Shown here: positions 10,213 to 20,715 of the stretch, piece by piece
Numbering within the stretch: the first letter of the stretch is position 1
Layout of the letters: each line of letters begins with the position of its first letter
Assembly (NCBI GenBank): GCA_009801085.1
Contig: VNWV01000002.1
Coordinates: forward strand, 248,001 to 312,000
Origin: Lasiodiplodia sp. COLG20
Taxonomy: Eukaryota > Ascomycota > Dothideomycetes > Botryosphaeriales > Botryosphaeriaceae
DNA length: 64,000 nt
Reading direction: 5' to 3'
Notes under the pieces: model-generated
The model's input: only the letters and a program-made list of their open reading frames with translations
Database searches by the model: none
What the model was told of the DNA's origin: nothing
Made by a program: the position numbers and the translations under genes

Positions 10213-12474
10213 ATGGACCAGATCCCCATCCCAAAAGACCCAGCACGACCAACACCTCGAGTGCGCTATTACTGCACATCTGAATACGACGGCTCCGACT
10301 TCCTCACCTACCCGGCCCGCATCGGCTGGAGCGAAGCGGAGCTCTTCGACCAACAAACCTGGACGCATCTAGACCAACCAGGCAAACGGACCTCCGCCGA
10401 AGCCGCCGCCTTCCTCCAGCAATGGCTCTTCTTCGGGCTCCTCCAGGCCTTCTTTGGCGACGCATTCAAGACGCCTGATTTCATCGTGTCTGAAGAAGAC
10501 CAAGACGGGCGCACAACCCAATACATCAACAGCACCACCCTTCCCCTCCTCCTCAGCGCCTCCAACGGCTCGTACTACACGCGCCTCGACCACCTCGACC
10601 GCTGCGTCGCGCGCGCGCATTCGATCTACATGTTCGTCATCTACTTCGCCAAGACCATGGATCCCTACCTTCTGCTGTCGCTCGGGCTGCTCGGTCGATC
10701 GGCGTGCGGCTGGCTGCACCTAGGGACGCAGTCCGTCGGCTTCTGGCCGGCGCCTACGTTCAAAGAGGATGTTTTCCCGGAAGGCTGGGACGGCGCGTAC
10801 GACGTGCTCAGCTACGAGATGGCCGAGGCGGGGTGGTGTCGGCGGAGGATTAAGTTGAGCGCGTCGCTGTTGGATTTGGGGTCGGCGTATTTTGCGTCAC
10901 AGCTGAAGGGTAATGATGGGCCGGGGCAGGATCATGGGCGGTGCACGGCGTCGAAGTGTGAGGCGTTTAATATTGTTAAGGGTTCGTACCGCTCTGTCCA
11001 TACGCAGGGCTGTCACGGCGAGTGTGGGTTCTTGTCTGTTGATGTCGAAGAGCTGGAGGCTATTATACTTGAGGGAAATGTTCCTTTGATTGAAATGGGC
11101 GATGAGGGGGGTGGCATCTCCCTTCTGAGGGGAGACCCTACGATAGACTATGTCGCCATCTCGCACGTCTGGTCTGATGGGCTCGGGAACCCACAGCGGA
11201 ACGCCATGCCGAGATGCCAAATTAAGGAGATCAACAAGCTCGTAGCAGAAACCTTTGCCAATGAGGACAGCCAGCGCCGCGTCCCCTTCTGGATGGACAC
11301 TTTATGCTGTCCGACGATTCCAGGCAAGGCAAAGAAGATGGCTCTGACGCAGATGCGGAACATCTATCACCAAGCCGAAAGAGTACTTGTCCTGGATGCA
11401 GGCTTGAGAAGCGTTGAACGAGAAGGTCGATCAGTCGAGGAGCTTGCCTATCGTGTCTACCTCTCTACATGGGCCTCGCGGCTCTGGACGCTGCAGGAGG
11501 GTCGTTTGGCACAACTGCTCTTCGTTCAGTTTGCGGATGGCGTATTTGACTTCCGGAGTGTCGTTCTGGGAGCCAATGCTACGGTTGATGTGGCATATGT
11601 TGTGGAAAGTGTGTGGAAGCCGTGGAAGACAGTGCAGGATGGTTCACACGACACTCGCATGCAACTCACGACGGCCTGCGCGGCACTACACACGCGGTCA
11701 ACCAGTTTCAAGCACGATGAGGCATTGTGCCTCGGGAGCCTGGTCGGAGCGGATATGGGACCGATTGTGGAAGCAGAGCCGGATGCGAGAATGAAGGCGT
11801 TTTGGAGCACCATGGCCCAGGTCCCCCGCGACCTGCTCTTCTGGACGGAGCCCAGGTTGACCGATCCTGGACTTCGATGGGCGCCGAAATCCTTTCTTCA
11901 AGCTCATCGAAAATTAGTACCCGATCTCAAAAAGGGCAGCCCACCTCCGGCCGTCGTCACGGGGCGCGGATTGACGGCCCAACTTTACTGCATTAAGCTA
12001 TCCGATTTGAAACTTCCCTTACAGCACCCCTTTTGCGACATTTGCATGATCAGCGACGAGGACGGAAATTGGAAATACGTACTGAGCGGCTTCACGCCAT
12101 CACTACCCGACGAGGATCCACTCGACCGCTTTTCTGTTCCAGAAGATACGTACAGCTGGGCAGCCATTCTCGCCACCGAACCTCTAAAAGATGCTGCTGT
12201 CGAAGGGCAGAGTCCCATGGTCATGGTGTTTGTGTATGCTGAGGAGGACGGCGTCATTTACGCCCGGAGAGGGATTGCGGGGTTCATCTACCACCTGGAG
12301 CACTTCAAACGTCACCTCGGACAAGACGGATTTGTCGATGATTTGGCCGCTGGGCTCGCCGGACCGCCAAACAAAAACAAGTCAATGGAGGGAAAGAACC
12401 GCCTTCTTCAGGGGTCTTACGTGTCGGTGGTCGGGACTCGGGCAGACGGGTTGCAAACGTGGTGCATCGGCTAG
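10213..12474 (+). CDS. HET-domain protein (heterokaryon incompatibility)
   Basis: A single uninterrupted exon encodes 753 residues from the first in-frame ATG. The HET signature begins near residue 310 with YVAISHVWSDGLGNP, followed by FWMDTLCCP and a segment ending QMRNIYHQAERVLVLD, and then WASRLWTLQEGRLAQ near residue 425. These correspond to the three classic HET blocks. HET domains act in fungal allorecognition, where they trigger cell death after fusion with a non-self strain. The N-terminal 300 residues are Trp- and Leu-rich without a domain I recognise. No C-terminal WD, ankyrin or NACHT module is present. It sits apart from other HET genes in the window and appears intact. Confidence 0.9.
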   Translation: MDQIPIPKDPARPTPRVRYYCTSEYDGSDFLTYPARIGWSEAELFDQQTWTHLDQPGKRTSAEAAAFLQQWLFFGLLQAFFGDAFKTPDFIVSEEDQDGRTTQYINSTTLPLLLSASNGSYYTRLDHLDRCVARAHSIYMFVIYFAKTMDPYLLLSLGLLGRSACGWLHLGTQSVGFWPAPTFKEDVFPEGWDGAYDVLSYEMAEAGWCRRRIKLSASLLDLGSAYFASQLKGNDGPGQDHGRCTASKCEAFNIVKGSYRSVHTQGCHGECGFLSVDVEELEAIILEGNVPLIEMGDEGGGISLLRGDPTIDYVAISHVWSDGLGNPQRNAMPRCQIKEINKLVAETFANEDSQRRVPFWMDTLCCPTIPGKAKKMALTQMRNIYHQAERVLVLDAGLRSVEREGRSVEELAYRVYLSTWASRLWTLQEGRLAQLLFVQFADGVFDFRSVVLGANATVDVAYVVESVWKPWKTVQDGSHDTRMQLTTACAALHTRSTSFKHDEALCLGSLVGADMGPIVEAEPDARMKAFWSTMAQVPRDLLFWTEPRLTDPGLRWAPKSFLQAHRKLVPDLKKGSPPPAVVTGRGLTAQLYCIKLSDLKLPLQHPFCDICMISDEDGNWKYVLSGFTPSLPDEDPLDRFSVPEDTYSWAAILATEPLKDAAVEGQSPMVMVFVYAEEDGVIYARRGIAGFIYHLEHFKRHLGQDGFVDDLAAGLAGPPNKNKSMEGKNRLLQGSYVSVVGTRADGLQTWCIG

Positions 12475-12649
12475 TCAGGATGTGACATACTAAGTATCAA
12501 CAAGAAGTGAGTCATGTGTATGGCTCTTCGACAACAGGGTCTAATGATGTAATAAATCCATTCGCTTGCATGAACTTCAACACCAACGTAAACCATGCCG
12601 GTTGACGCTTCTCTACACGCCACTAACCCGAACGCCGCCATATGATCGT

Positions 12650-13230
12650 TTGCCTTCTCATTCGTTGTTCTCATCAAACGCCCTAATCCCCATCAGGAGA
12701 GTACAGCTGCCGCCCAACAAACTCAATTGGTGCGCATGGAAAAGCGGATGGAATCATCCGGATGCCATGAGCTCCAGCCATCGACTCGTTATTGATGTCC
12801 ATCTTGCACGGGGCGCGGAAGAAGTTCGCCGATTCCGTTATTGTTTGGTGCGTCGCTGTTCTCGATACCGACCACATTTCTGGCCTCGGTCCCGACCACG
12901 GGGGGTCGGATCGTGGGATTGGCGTTCTGGTAGTTGTAAAAGGAGACCACAAAGAGGGCTTTTGGGGCGTAGACGCAGGTGAGTTCGCGTGCGTATTGAG
13001 CTGCGGTCCTCTCGGGGGTAGTGGGATCTTTTTTAGGGTATGTCAGTCTTCCGTACGAGCCACCAAGCGTAGATATGAAACTGACTGGTATTATCTCGTC
13101 TACCCATTGCTTTCTCAACCAAGGAGATAGATGCAATAAGGGCAGGTGGCATGGCCACAAGAAGAGCGATAATGGCAATGGTACCCATGGTGTAATGATT
13201 TGTTGAGTTTGTTGGCGAATGCAGTTTCCG
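12650..13230 (-). repeat. Duplicated block, copy A
   Basis: The segment is clearly similar to 15450-16130 in the same orientation. Similarity covers the whole small gene, its intron, part of the 5' leader and about 130 nt of 3' flank. Edges are approximate. Confidence 0.75.
12789..13188 (-). CDS. Small hydrophobic-N-terminus protein of unknown family, paralogue A
   Basis: I do not recognise this family. Exons are 13188-13104 and 13027-12789 on the minus strand, giving 107 residues. The 76-nt intron (GTAGAC..AAG, branch CTGAC) is at the same place and phase as in paralogue B. The protein starts MGTIAIIALLVAMPPALIAS, one hydrophobic helix acting as signal or anchor, then a shared core (SER/PER..AAQYA.ELTCVYAPKA) with a second hydrophobic patch, then a Gly/Asn-rich tail ending QDGHQ. 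Only one Cys remains after the helix. The reading is supported by comparison with the copy at 15656-16091: start, splice sites and the pattern VGTEA..GI.NSDA..N.GI..LP..QD.H then stop are conserved. Another frame also stays open over the 3' part in both copies. Function unknown. Confidence 0.7.
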
Positions 13231-15449
13231 CGTCGCGCGTCGCGCGTATTTGTATGCTGTATACCGTATGCCCTGGAGTCGAATGCAACTTGATTTTTGC
13301 GGCGGCGGGGCACTGGGCGATTGGCGCCTGTGCCGCGGGGCTGAGTCTCAGCCATGGATTGGCCTCGTCGGTCATACTCCAACCCAGTGGTGAGCGCATG
13401 ATGGCAACCGCTCTACGTGCAGTTGCCTGAGAAGGCGCAGCAACATTTGATCACTGGCTCCTAGCGGTGCTCATCTGTGCGCTTTGGACGTGCCGCGCGC
13501 TATACTTCGCGGAGCCCCCCACAGGACCCTCAGCCGCTTTGGACGGGCCGCGCGGAAGGATCGCGCGTTCCTGACCCTTGACGGGAGCTGACAATCACCG
13601 AGTCAGACGGAGCGAGAGAGTCGTCGGCAATGATTCGTTTATCGGGCTCTGAAAAAAGCCTTGCCACCCATAGCTGCGCACGACGCATCCTCAAAGATTT
13701 CCGTCCAAGGCGCGGAGAGAGTGGGTTTGTAAATACATGCATCCATAAGCCGAACTTCTCTCTGCTCGTTCGCCATATAAAGCAATGAATGCTTGTTGAG
13801 CTACTTCGTACTTCATCGACCCAAACCAGGCCTCTTTTCCAGAGATTCCTGCGCAGAAGTTGGCGTTTGGTTTGCATGCAGAATTCCCAAGTGGGTCGCC
13901 GCAACTCTGTCAGCGCACGCCAAAATTGGTTCGAATGACTCAGGCGCCCCATCAGCCACTCTACACCTCGCGCACCATCGCCCACACCCTAGCGATCTGC
14001 TGTGATGATGTTCAGCCCCAGTGAATTTATCGTCAATCTGGGACGGTGTTCGCACAAACTCAAGGCGGCTGTCCGTAGGGTGCCGGCCACCAATTCGTAA
14101 CGATTACCTACAGTAGATCAAGGGCACTGGCAAAGGCTTGGCCTCACACTCGGGCCGCCAGGAACGGGCGTGGGTGCGTATTGATAGCCGTTGCACAAAG
14201 GGTTGAAAAAAAAAGTGAATTACAGACTTACTGTTAGCGGATTCATGAATTGCAGCGTCGCCAGGGAGGTGATCCGGGCAGAGAATCCGTTGCGCAGCTC
14301 GGCGATCTATGGGCCGGCAAGGGCGTAAAGCCGGCCGATGCTAGAGGCCGATCACCCCTGGTGCCCCACTGCTGCAAAAGTCAAGTCACACTCGAATAAT
14401 ATACAAAAACGCATGAACCATTACTCTCTCGTGCCAGCCAAACGCCACAAGAACCCTCATAAACAGTCGTCCACCACCTTGTTCAACCACAGGGAGCACC
14501 TCCGTCTCCCTCTGTCTTCAGCTGCCAACGTCTACAAGAGCCGGTCCTGCCGGTGCCCACCATGATCGCCGTCGGGGCAAGGCTCTAACAATACTACTAC
14601 CCATAACTACGGTTTCCTCTCTTAGACCACGTGTCTCGCATCGCTCTCGTTATTCGAGAAGGGAGAGGGATGCGGAAAAGAAGAAAGATACCCAAAATGG
14701 CCGCACATACAAGAAGGCCGTTTCTCCCAATCCAATGCCGGCGTCAACCATCACCGCCATTATCATCGTCATGAGGGTCCGGATCGGGCGTAATCTTGTG
14801 TATGACATACGGGATATCTTCGTCTGGGGGGCTCCTAGACGACCAATGGTAACATCATTGTCGATAGGTATGTAGCCTCAACTTAGATTCCCAAAAATAA
14901 AAGAAAAACGCAGACTCGAGACTTACTAAGTTATATGCAGCGGGGAGCTAGTCTGTATATGGTTAGCTCCCTACCCCACAAACGCTGACAGTCACCAGGC
15001 AACAACATGAGCGACCGGGCATCAACCCCACGGAAGAAGCGCGTAGCAATACGGGCAGCGAAACATGTAGCGTGGTAGGTCTCGCAAGGCTACCTGCATC
15101 CTCTCCGGCAAGAGCAAGCCGCGAGTAGCGCTAACCAGCAGCGGCGAGCGAAACGGTCAGCTGGCGAGCAAGCGACCTCAGCAGCAGCGGACCGACAACG
15201 CACTCGCCAACGAAGCAACCGAGCAGCGACGCCGCCGATACCGTGATCACCAGAAGGTCCTTCGAAGGTTCACGAATAATAAGTACTGCAGACTGTCCGC
15301 CCCGTAATTGACTAAATTCACGGTGTGTACATACCTACTCCTGTCCCCTCGAGGAACGACATGACTAATGTTTCGCAACTCCGGTTCACAAAGAGGACGC
15401 TTCTTCTTTTTCTCATGTCATATCCGAAACGCTGCCATATCACCATTGC
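13189..15449. other. Spacer between the two small paralogues, no gene seen
   Basis: Many short ORFs and no convincing coding series or splice chain. There is a GCG/CAGCAGCGG-rich stretch around 15120-15240. A possible N-terminal look-alike near 14730 (TITAIIIVM) has no matching second exon and is not counted as a third copy. Confidence 0.45.
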
Positions 15450-16130
15450 TCCGCACCTTTGTCATCCTCAACAAACGCCCTGGCCAAATCTCCGTCTTCA
15501 GACAACCACAATTGCCTATACAGCTAATCCCTACTGATACAATACTCCTGACGCATAAAACAAACTGGACACTTCAAGATATGCCCACTGTAACAGATGC
15601 GCATGGGAAAGCAGAAGTAGTCATCCGGATGTCGTGAGTTCCAGCCACCAGCTCGCTAATGATGCAGATCTTGCCTGTATTGCGGAAGTCCGGTGTCGAT
15701 CCCGTCGTTGCCTGCTGCGTCGCTGTTGCCGATGCCGTGATCGTCCGCACTGTTGGCCTCGGTCCCGACCAGAGAAGGAGATGAAGAAGATGAAGTACTG
15801 CCAGGGCTTTGAAGCGTGGGATTGGCGTTCTGGTAGTTGAAGCTGAAAAGGGAGACGACAAGGAAGGCTTTCGGGGCATAGACGCAGGTGAGTTCGTATG
15901 CGTATTGAGCTGCGGCCCTCTCAGAGGTAGTGGGACCTTTGGATGTCAGTATCCCGTGATAGCCATTATGCGTGGATATGGAACTAACTGGTATCATCTT
16001 GTTTACTCTTTGCTTTCTCGAGCAATGAGAATAATGCAACAAAGGCCGCTGGCACGGCTAAAATAAGGGTGATGATAGCAATGGCGCCCATTGTGATGAC
16101 TGCTTATGGTACTTGTCAGCGAAGTTGGCC
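15450..16130 (-). repeat. Duplicated block, copy B
   Basis: This is the partner of 12650-13230 in direct orientation, with about 2.9 kb between the two coding starts. It differs by scattered substitutions and an insertion that adds Ser codons to the gene. Confidence 0.75.
15656..16091 (-). CDS. Small hydrophobic-N-terminus protein of unknown family, paralogue B
   Basis: Exons are 16091-16007 and 15936-15656, giving 121 residues. The 70-nt intron (GTAAAC..AAG, branch CTGAC) matches that of paralogue A in position and phase. The first exon encodes MGAIAIITLILAVPAAFVAL, a predicted helix or signal anchor, then SLLEKAKS. Exon 2 has the shared core TSERAAAQYAYELTCVYAPK and then a region expanded by a Ser run (GSTSSSSSPS) absent from copy A, ending QDLHH. 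Amino-acid differences between copies are mainly conservative in the helix, which suggests selection on hydrophobicity. No known domain. Possible roles (secreted effector, small membrane protein) are speculation. Confidence 0.7.
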
Positions 16131-16659
16131 TCCAGTGAGCGGTCGTCATACCAATGCGATTTTTTTTATGGCCCAAGGTACGCGGCGTGGTGACAATTCA
16201 GTCGATCAAGCGGGAAGGAATCTGCGTGAATTCTGCAGGAAATGGCAGAGTGGAAAAGAGGCCTGGCCTGGGACAGAAGAAGGGAGAGGTAACTCTAGCA
16301 TCCAGCGGCTTTATATGTCAAATGAGTGAAAAGTGCTGACGAGAATTTCAATCCAACGACGTCCAAAATGACGTTTGAGACAGCCAATACTAGAACGCAT
16401 GACACCCAGGGCAAATTCGAGGCCCGAGTGGCCGACAAACACAGCCCCCTAACACCCTTGAACGCTGATGCCGAGTCATGGCCGGGCCGGCACGTGATCT
16501 TTGGCAACGAATATTTCTCGATGAGGCTATCTGAGAAAAGTTCTTGCCGTTTCACCCTGCTGGCACTGTGCCGTCGCGGCCAACGCAGCACGCGCGCCAC
16601 TCAGCGCTTCCCCGCAAAACCAGAACAACACCGGAACTGGCGGTGTGGCGGCGGCTTCC

Positions 16660-17091
16660 ACAAATTTGACTCCCACCAAATTCAGATTTTGACTCCCCCC
16701 TCGAAAATCTATCTACCAACCTATCTATTTCGGAAATGTTAAGCCCTATGTATCTAAGAGTACTACGAACAAAATCACTACTAACGAATTTGCCACTACC
16801 GCTAACGAATCTACCCCCACCACCACCAACAAATTCACTACCACCGCCAATAAATTCACCACTACCACCACCAACGAATTCATCACTACCCGTATTTATC
16901 ATCACTAACATACTTACCACCGCTAACGTATTTACTACTACTATTCCTACCCGCGTAGTTACTACCTACGACTAGGAGAATTGCTTCTAACAGCGTAAGT
17001 GTAAGCAAGCTAATGACAACGCGAAATACGGTTATTGTAAGTAATATTCCCAGGTGGGAGTCAAATACTCGAAATGGGGGTTCAAATTTGT
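16660..17091. mobile_element. MITE-like element with imperfect terminal inverted repeats
   Basis: The left end (16660-16700) starts ACAAATTTGACTCCCACC and has a second TTTTGACTCCCCCC. The right end (17052-17091) read on the minus strand starts ACAAATTTGAACCCCCAT and then has TATTTGACTCCCACC. Thus both ends share ACAAATTTGA and an inner TTTGACTCCC about 23 nt further in. The element is about 430 bp and encodes no transposase. The interior contains a minisatellite. I see no clear target-site duplication (flanks CTTCC and ACGAG). Confidence 0.55.
16775..16930. repeat. Minisatellite inside the MITE-like element
   Basis: There are six or so imperfect 18-24 nt units of the form AAC/AAT-GAATTC-ACTACCACC with variable ACC runs. 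The minus strand would read Gly/Phe-rich, which is a by-product of the repeat. Confidence 0.7.
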
Positions 17092-17541
17092 ACGAGCCAT
17101 CTCAAAATTTCCCCAAACCATAGGATAAGGCGCACCCGGCGCTACATTTCCGGCCCACTCATCTCTCAAAGCCTGCACGACCCGATGCCGACCTACCTGT
17201 GAACGGCCTGCTACTGCTGCTGCTACCGCGGATGCTGGTCATCATGCCCGCCTATAAGAATCTAAAATCGGCTAAGCGCACATGCGCATTGCGCCCTCGC
17301 AAAGGACCATTGGAGTCAACCATATTGTGGATAAGTATGTGCCCTTGACTCGGAGTCCTAAATGACAAAAGAATGATGCAGAGACTCAAAACTTACACTC
17401 AAACGCCCTCAATTCTCTCTATCCATCTGAAATGCCTTTTACCCTCCGTCGCGCTCCCTCAAACCTACGCACATGATGAGAGTAAATGGAAGATGAGGGC
17501 CTCCAAATCCCAAGTCTATTGGACGGGGATATGGAGGACCC
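17092..17541. other. Spacer downstream of the dehydrogenase, no gene seen
   Basis: No coding evidence. It holds the 3' side of the minus-strand dehydrogenase. Confidence 0.5.
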
Positions 17542-18862
17542 TCAGACTCCTTGCTCATGTTTCACCGTCACCGTTTCGCATCTAACCTCCAACTCATTAA
17601 ACGGTGCTACCGGCCGTCCTGTCTCGAAGTAGCTTCGAACATTTTCGAAAGCTTCTTTCTGCGCCCTCCGCAAGCTACCCGCCGTCAGACCGCCAACATG
17701 CGGCTGCACCACAACTCTTTCACTTTCCAACCAATACTGCCTAATCCCCTTCCCATCCTCGCCTTCACCTTCGAACACATCCAGCCCAGCTCTTTCAATA
17801 TGCCCGCTCTCCAACGCTTCAATGAGCGCATCCTCGTCGACCACGCCGCCACGTGAAGTGTTGACCACAAACGACCCCCTCTTCATCAACCGCAACTGCT
17901 CAGCCCCAATAAGCCCCTTCGTCTTGGGCATAAGCGGGCAATGCAGAGACAAAACATCACAAGACCGGAGCAACTCCTCCAACGTCTCGCAACACCTAAT
18001 CATCTCTCCCCCCTTCCCCTCCTCCGCACCACAGCCTCTTCCCACAACCTCCTCCTCTTCCTCCCTCCCCAACCTCCTCCCACCCCTCGCAAAATACACC
18101 ACCCTCATCCCAAACGCCGCCACACACTTCCGCGCAACCCTCCTCCCAATCGCCCCCATCCCCACAATCCCAAGCACCAAATCCCCCGGATCCCTCACCA
18201 ACCTTCCTCCTCCTCCGCCATACCCACCCCTCCACACCCCCCTCCTCATCCCCATCCCAAGCCCCCACGCATCCCTCACAACCGCCAACACCAACCCCAC
18301 CGCCCAATCCGCCGTCGCCTCGGCGACCGCGTTGCGCGTGTTGCAGAACCAGACGCCGCGGCGGGTCAGCCAGGCGACGTCGAAGGCGTCGGCGCCGGCT
18401 TGGCCGGAGGCGACGATGCGGAGGTGCGGGAGGAGCGGGGCAAGGAGGGCGCTGTCGAAGGGGGCGTAGGGGGAGGAGGTGGCGTCGAGGCGGGTGATGA
18501 GGGCGGTGAAGGGGCCGTGGGTGGTGATGGTTTGGGGCAGGGTGGTGGAGAGGAGGTGCGGGCGGGTGGTGGGGGTGGGGAGGATCTGTGGGTTGGGTGT
18601 TAGCTTTTGGGGGTTGTGGTGGGCGCGGATGGGTTTGGTTGGACGGAGGTTGGAGATGGTGTGGGGAAAGGGTGCACTTTCTTTCGGGTTTGTGTTTGGT
18701 GTTTTGGGAAGGAGGATGGATGGTCGACGGAGAGACACTTACAGTGACATCGTAGGACTTTTTGAACGCGGATAGGTAGTCCTGGTCAAGGTACTTCGGG
18801 TCGCCAAGGACGAGCACTTTGGGACGAGTGTCCGAGGGATTGGATGATAGGAAAGAGGGCAT
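17542..18862 (-). CDS. D-isomer-specific 2-hydroxyacid dehydrogenase
   Basis: Exons 18862-18743 and 18585-17542 (intron 157 nt, GTAAGT..CAG, branch GCTAAC) give 387 residues. The family reduces 2-keto acids or oxidises D-2-hydroxy acids with NAD(P)H; members include glyoxylate/hydroxypyruvate reductases. The Rossmann motif GIVGMGAIGRRVA binds the cofactor. Catalytic residues are visible in order: Arg in NTSRGGVVDEDA, Glu in GLDVFEGE, and His in VQPHVGGLT. There is a glycine- and glutamate-rich insertion between the Rossmann motif and the catalytic Arg (GGRRLGREEEEEVVGRG), which looks unconserved. The exact substrate cannot be told. Confidence 0.92.
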
Positions 18863-20715
18863 TATACTGTAGGCCTTCTAGACGCGTGGCTTTTCTCTTG
18901 ATAATCGGTAGAGGGAAATGGTAATCAGGCAGCAAAAGATGGAGTATGAGAAGAGCAAGGCACTAAGTTCGCGAAGAACAGTGATCCAAGATGCAAAAAC
19001 CAATAAGAATGGCAGTGAAAAACAGCATCAAATGCATCTGAGAATGGTAAAAGGCGGCTCCGATTTATATGCCATTTCCCCCGCTACTATACCGACCAGG
19101 CTTCCATACGACACTGCAGTGAAAACGGTACTCAAGGGCTCAGTCAGACAACAAACGTGAGAGCAGCCAAAAAATTAGCATTCAAAATTGGATATCATTC
19201 CATCGAAGACGTAAGTGATCCACAATCAGGAATGTATCTCACCATCAAAATGTAGGATGGAATGGGAGATCCGACGGATGTTAACCTGGTCTTCCGTGTG
19301 CGAGCACTTGAACTCTTGACTCGCTCGAAATGCAGGTGCTTCAAGCATGAACACCAAGATGGCATTTTAGAAGTTTTGATGCTTAGACTCGTGGAAAGGC
19401 TGAGACACATCACACATCGCGCACAGGCACAAGAAAAAAAAAAGAGGTTGAAGTGCTTTGAAACAGAGTTGCAGCCGCAAGAGCAAATCCCTGGCCGATC
19501 TTCCCATCCGTCGGAGCTCCGCCGGATGCACTCTTCCCCACCAAAACCCCATAACCTGATCGCACCACCACCAACACCTCTCCAATCCTTCGCTCTCAAA
19601 ACGAGAGAGCACAGCCGATCACACGCGCACGCCCACAAACCGACCGCCCGCCCGCCAAGCCACCGACGATGACGGCCGACGACGTGGCGACGACATGCCA
19701 AGCGCGACGGCGCACTCAAGGAAAAAACGCACGCACGCCAAGGCCGAGCCATGACCTCAATAACCGCCGACCAAGACGACCGGGCCGCGCCGCGCTGCAG
19801 CGAAAACCAGCATATCCCTTCCGAACGCGGTAATCCTGCAGCTCTTGGTCCCCCTTTAGACCTTTGAAAGCTCGCAACTTCGAACGTCTTGCCAAGGGTT
19901 TGGCAAGGCTCAGCGGTGCTCGTCGGGCCCTGCACAAGCGTTCCTCTGCCCTACCAACAAGGTTAAGGTTGCTTGCCTCTTTAGTGACCCACACACACGC
20001 ACGTCAAGCGTGCATGTGCATGTGCAGAGGGGGATTTCCTGCCTGATCGCTAGCGCGAGGAGCAACAGGCCGTCAGGCCAGAACAGAAGGGAACAAGGGA
20101 TGACAGCACCCATACGAACGATACGATAGGTCGAGTTCGCCAGCATCTGCTGTCTTTTGACAGTCGACGAGCCTTTCACACAAAATGAAGCAAAACCACG
20201 TCAGCGGTCGAACGTAAAACTTCTGTACACCCAACGCCCCATCTTCTTTCCAAACCCATCTCAAATTTCCGCATCTCGTTGGCTAACAAAGTGTCGACAA
20301 GATAATACACATCTATCATATCTTTCTAGCTATATACAGACAAACAAAACAGTACATACATGCCGTATTTCCCATTGCCTACACCGACGACTCTTTTTGT
20401 TCTCGTTCTTCTCTTTTCCCCCAAATAATGCTACAAGCACAAAGAGAGAAAAGAAAAAAGATAGACAGGAAAACCAGAGAAAAAAAAAAAGCAAAACTCC
20501 ATAGCGGGGGGTCCAGGTCCGTCATCCCTTACTGTTACAGCGATATTCGTAAAGGTCTTGGTGAGTCAGTGAGCCAGCATAAAAAAGAGGTGGCAAAAAC
20601 AGAAAAACAACAAAGCAGGCAGCCAGCCAGCGACCCCCATCATCGCAGATGGGTCGACCATCGTATAGGTATCAACGCAAGAAAAACGACAAAGAACCCT
20701 CCCGAACTCGCATCA
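18863..20715. other. Intergenic, no gene accepted
   Basis: The longest ORF here (19935-19195, minus) has a Cys/Trp/Arg-rich composition with no domain and is not accepted. A-rich stretches lie around 20430-20490, in the 3' flank of the LCAT-like gene. Confidence 0.45.

Noticed and set aside
14725..14860. Third copy of the small paralogue on the plus strand
   Set aside because: Only a short hydrophobic similarity; no second exon with TCVYAPKA.
19195..19935. 246-codon minus-strand ORF
   Set aside because: Biased composition, no family match, no splice partner.
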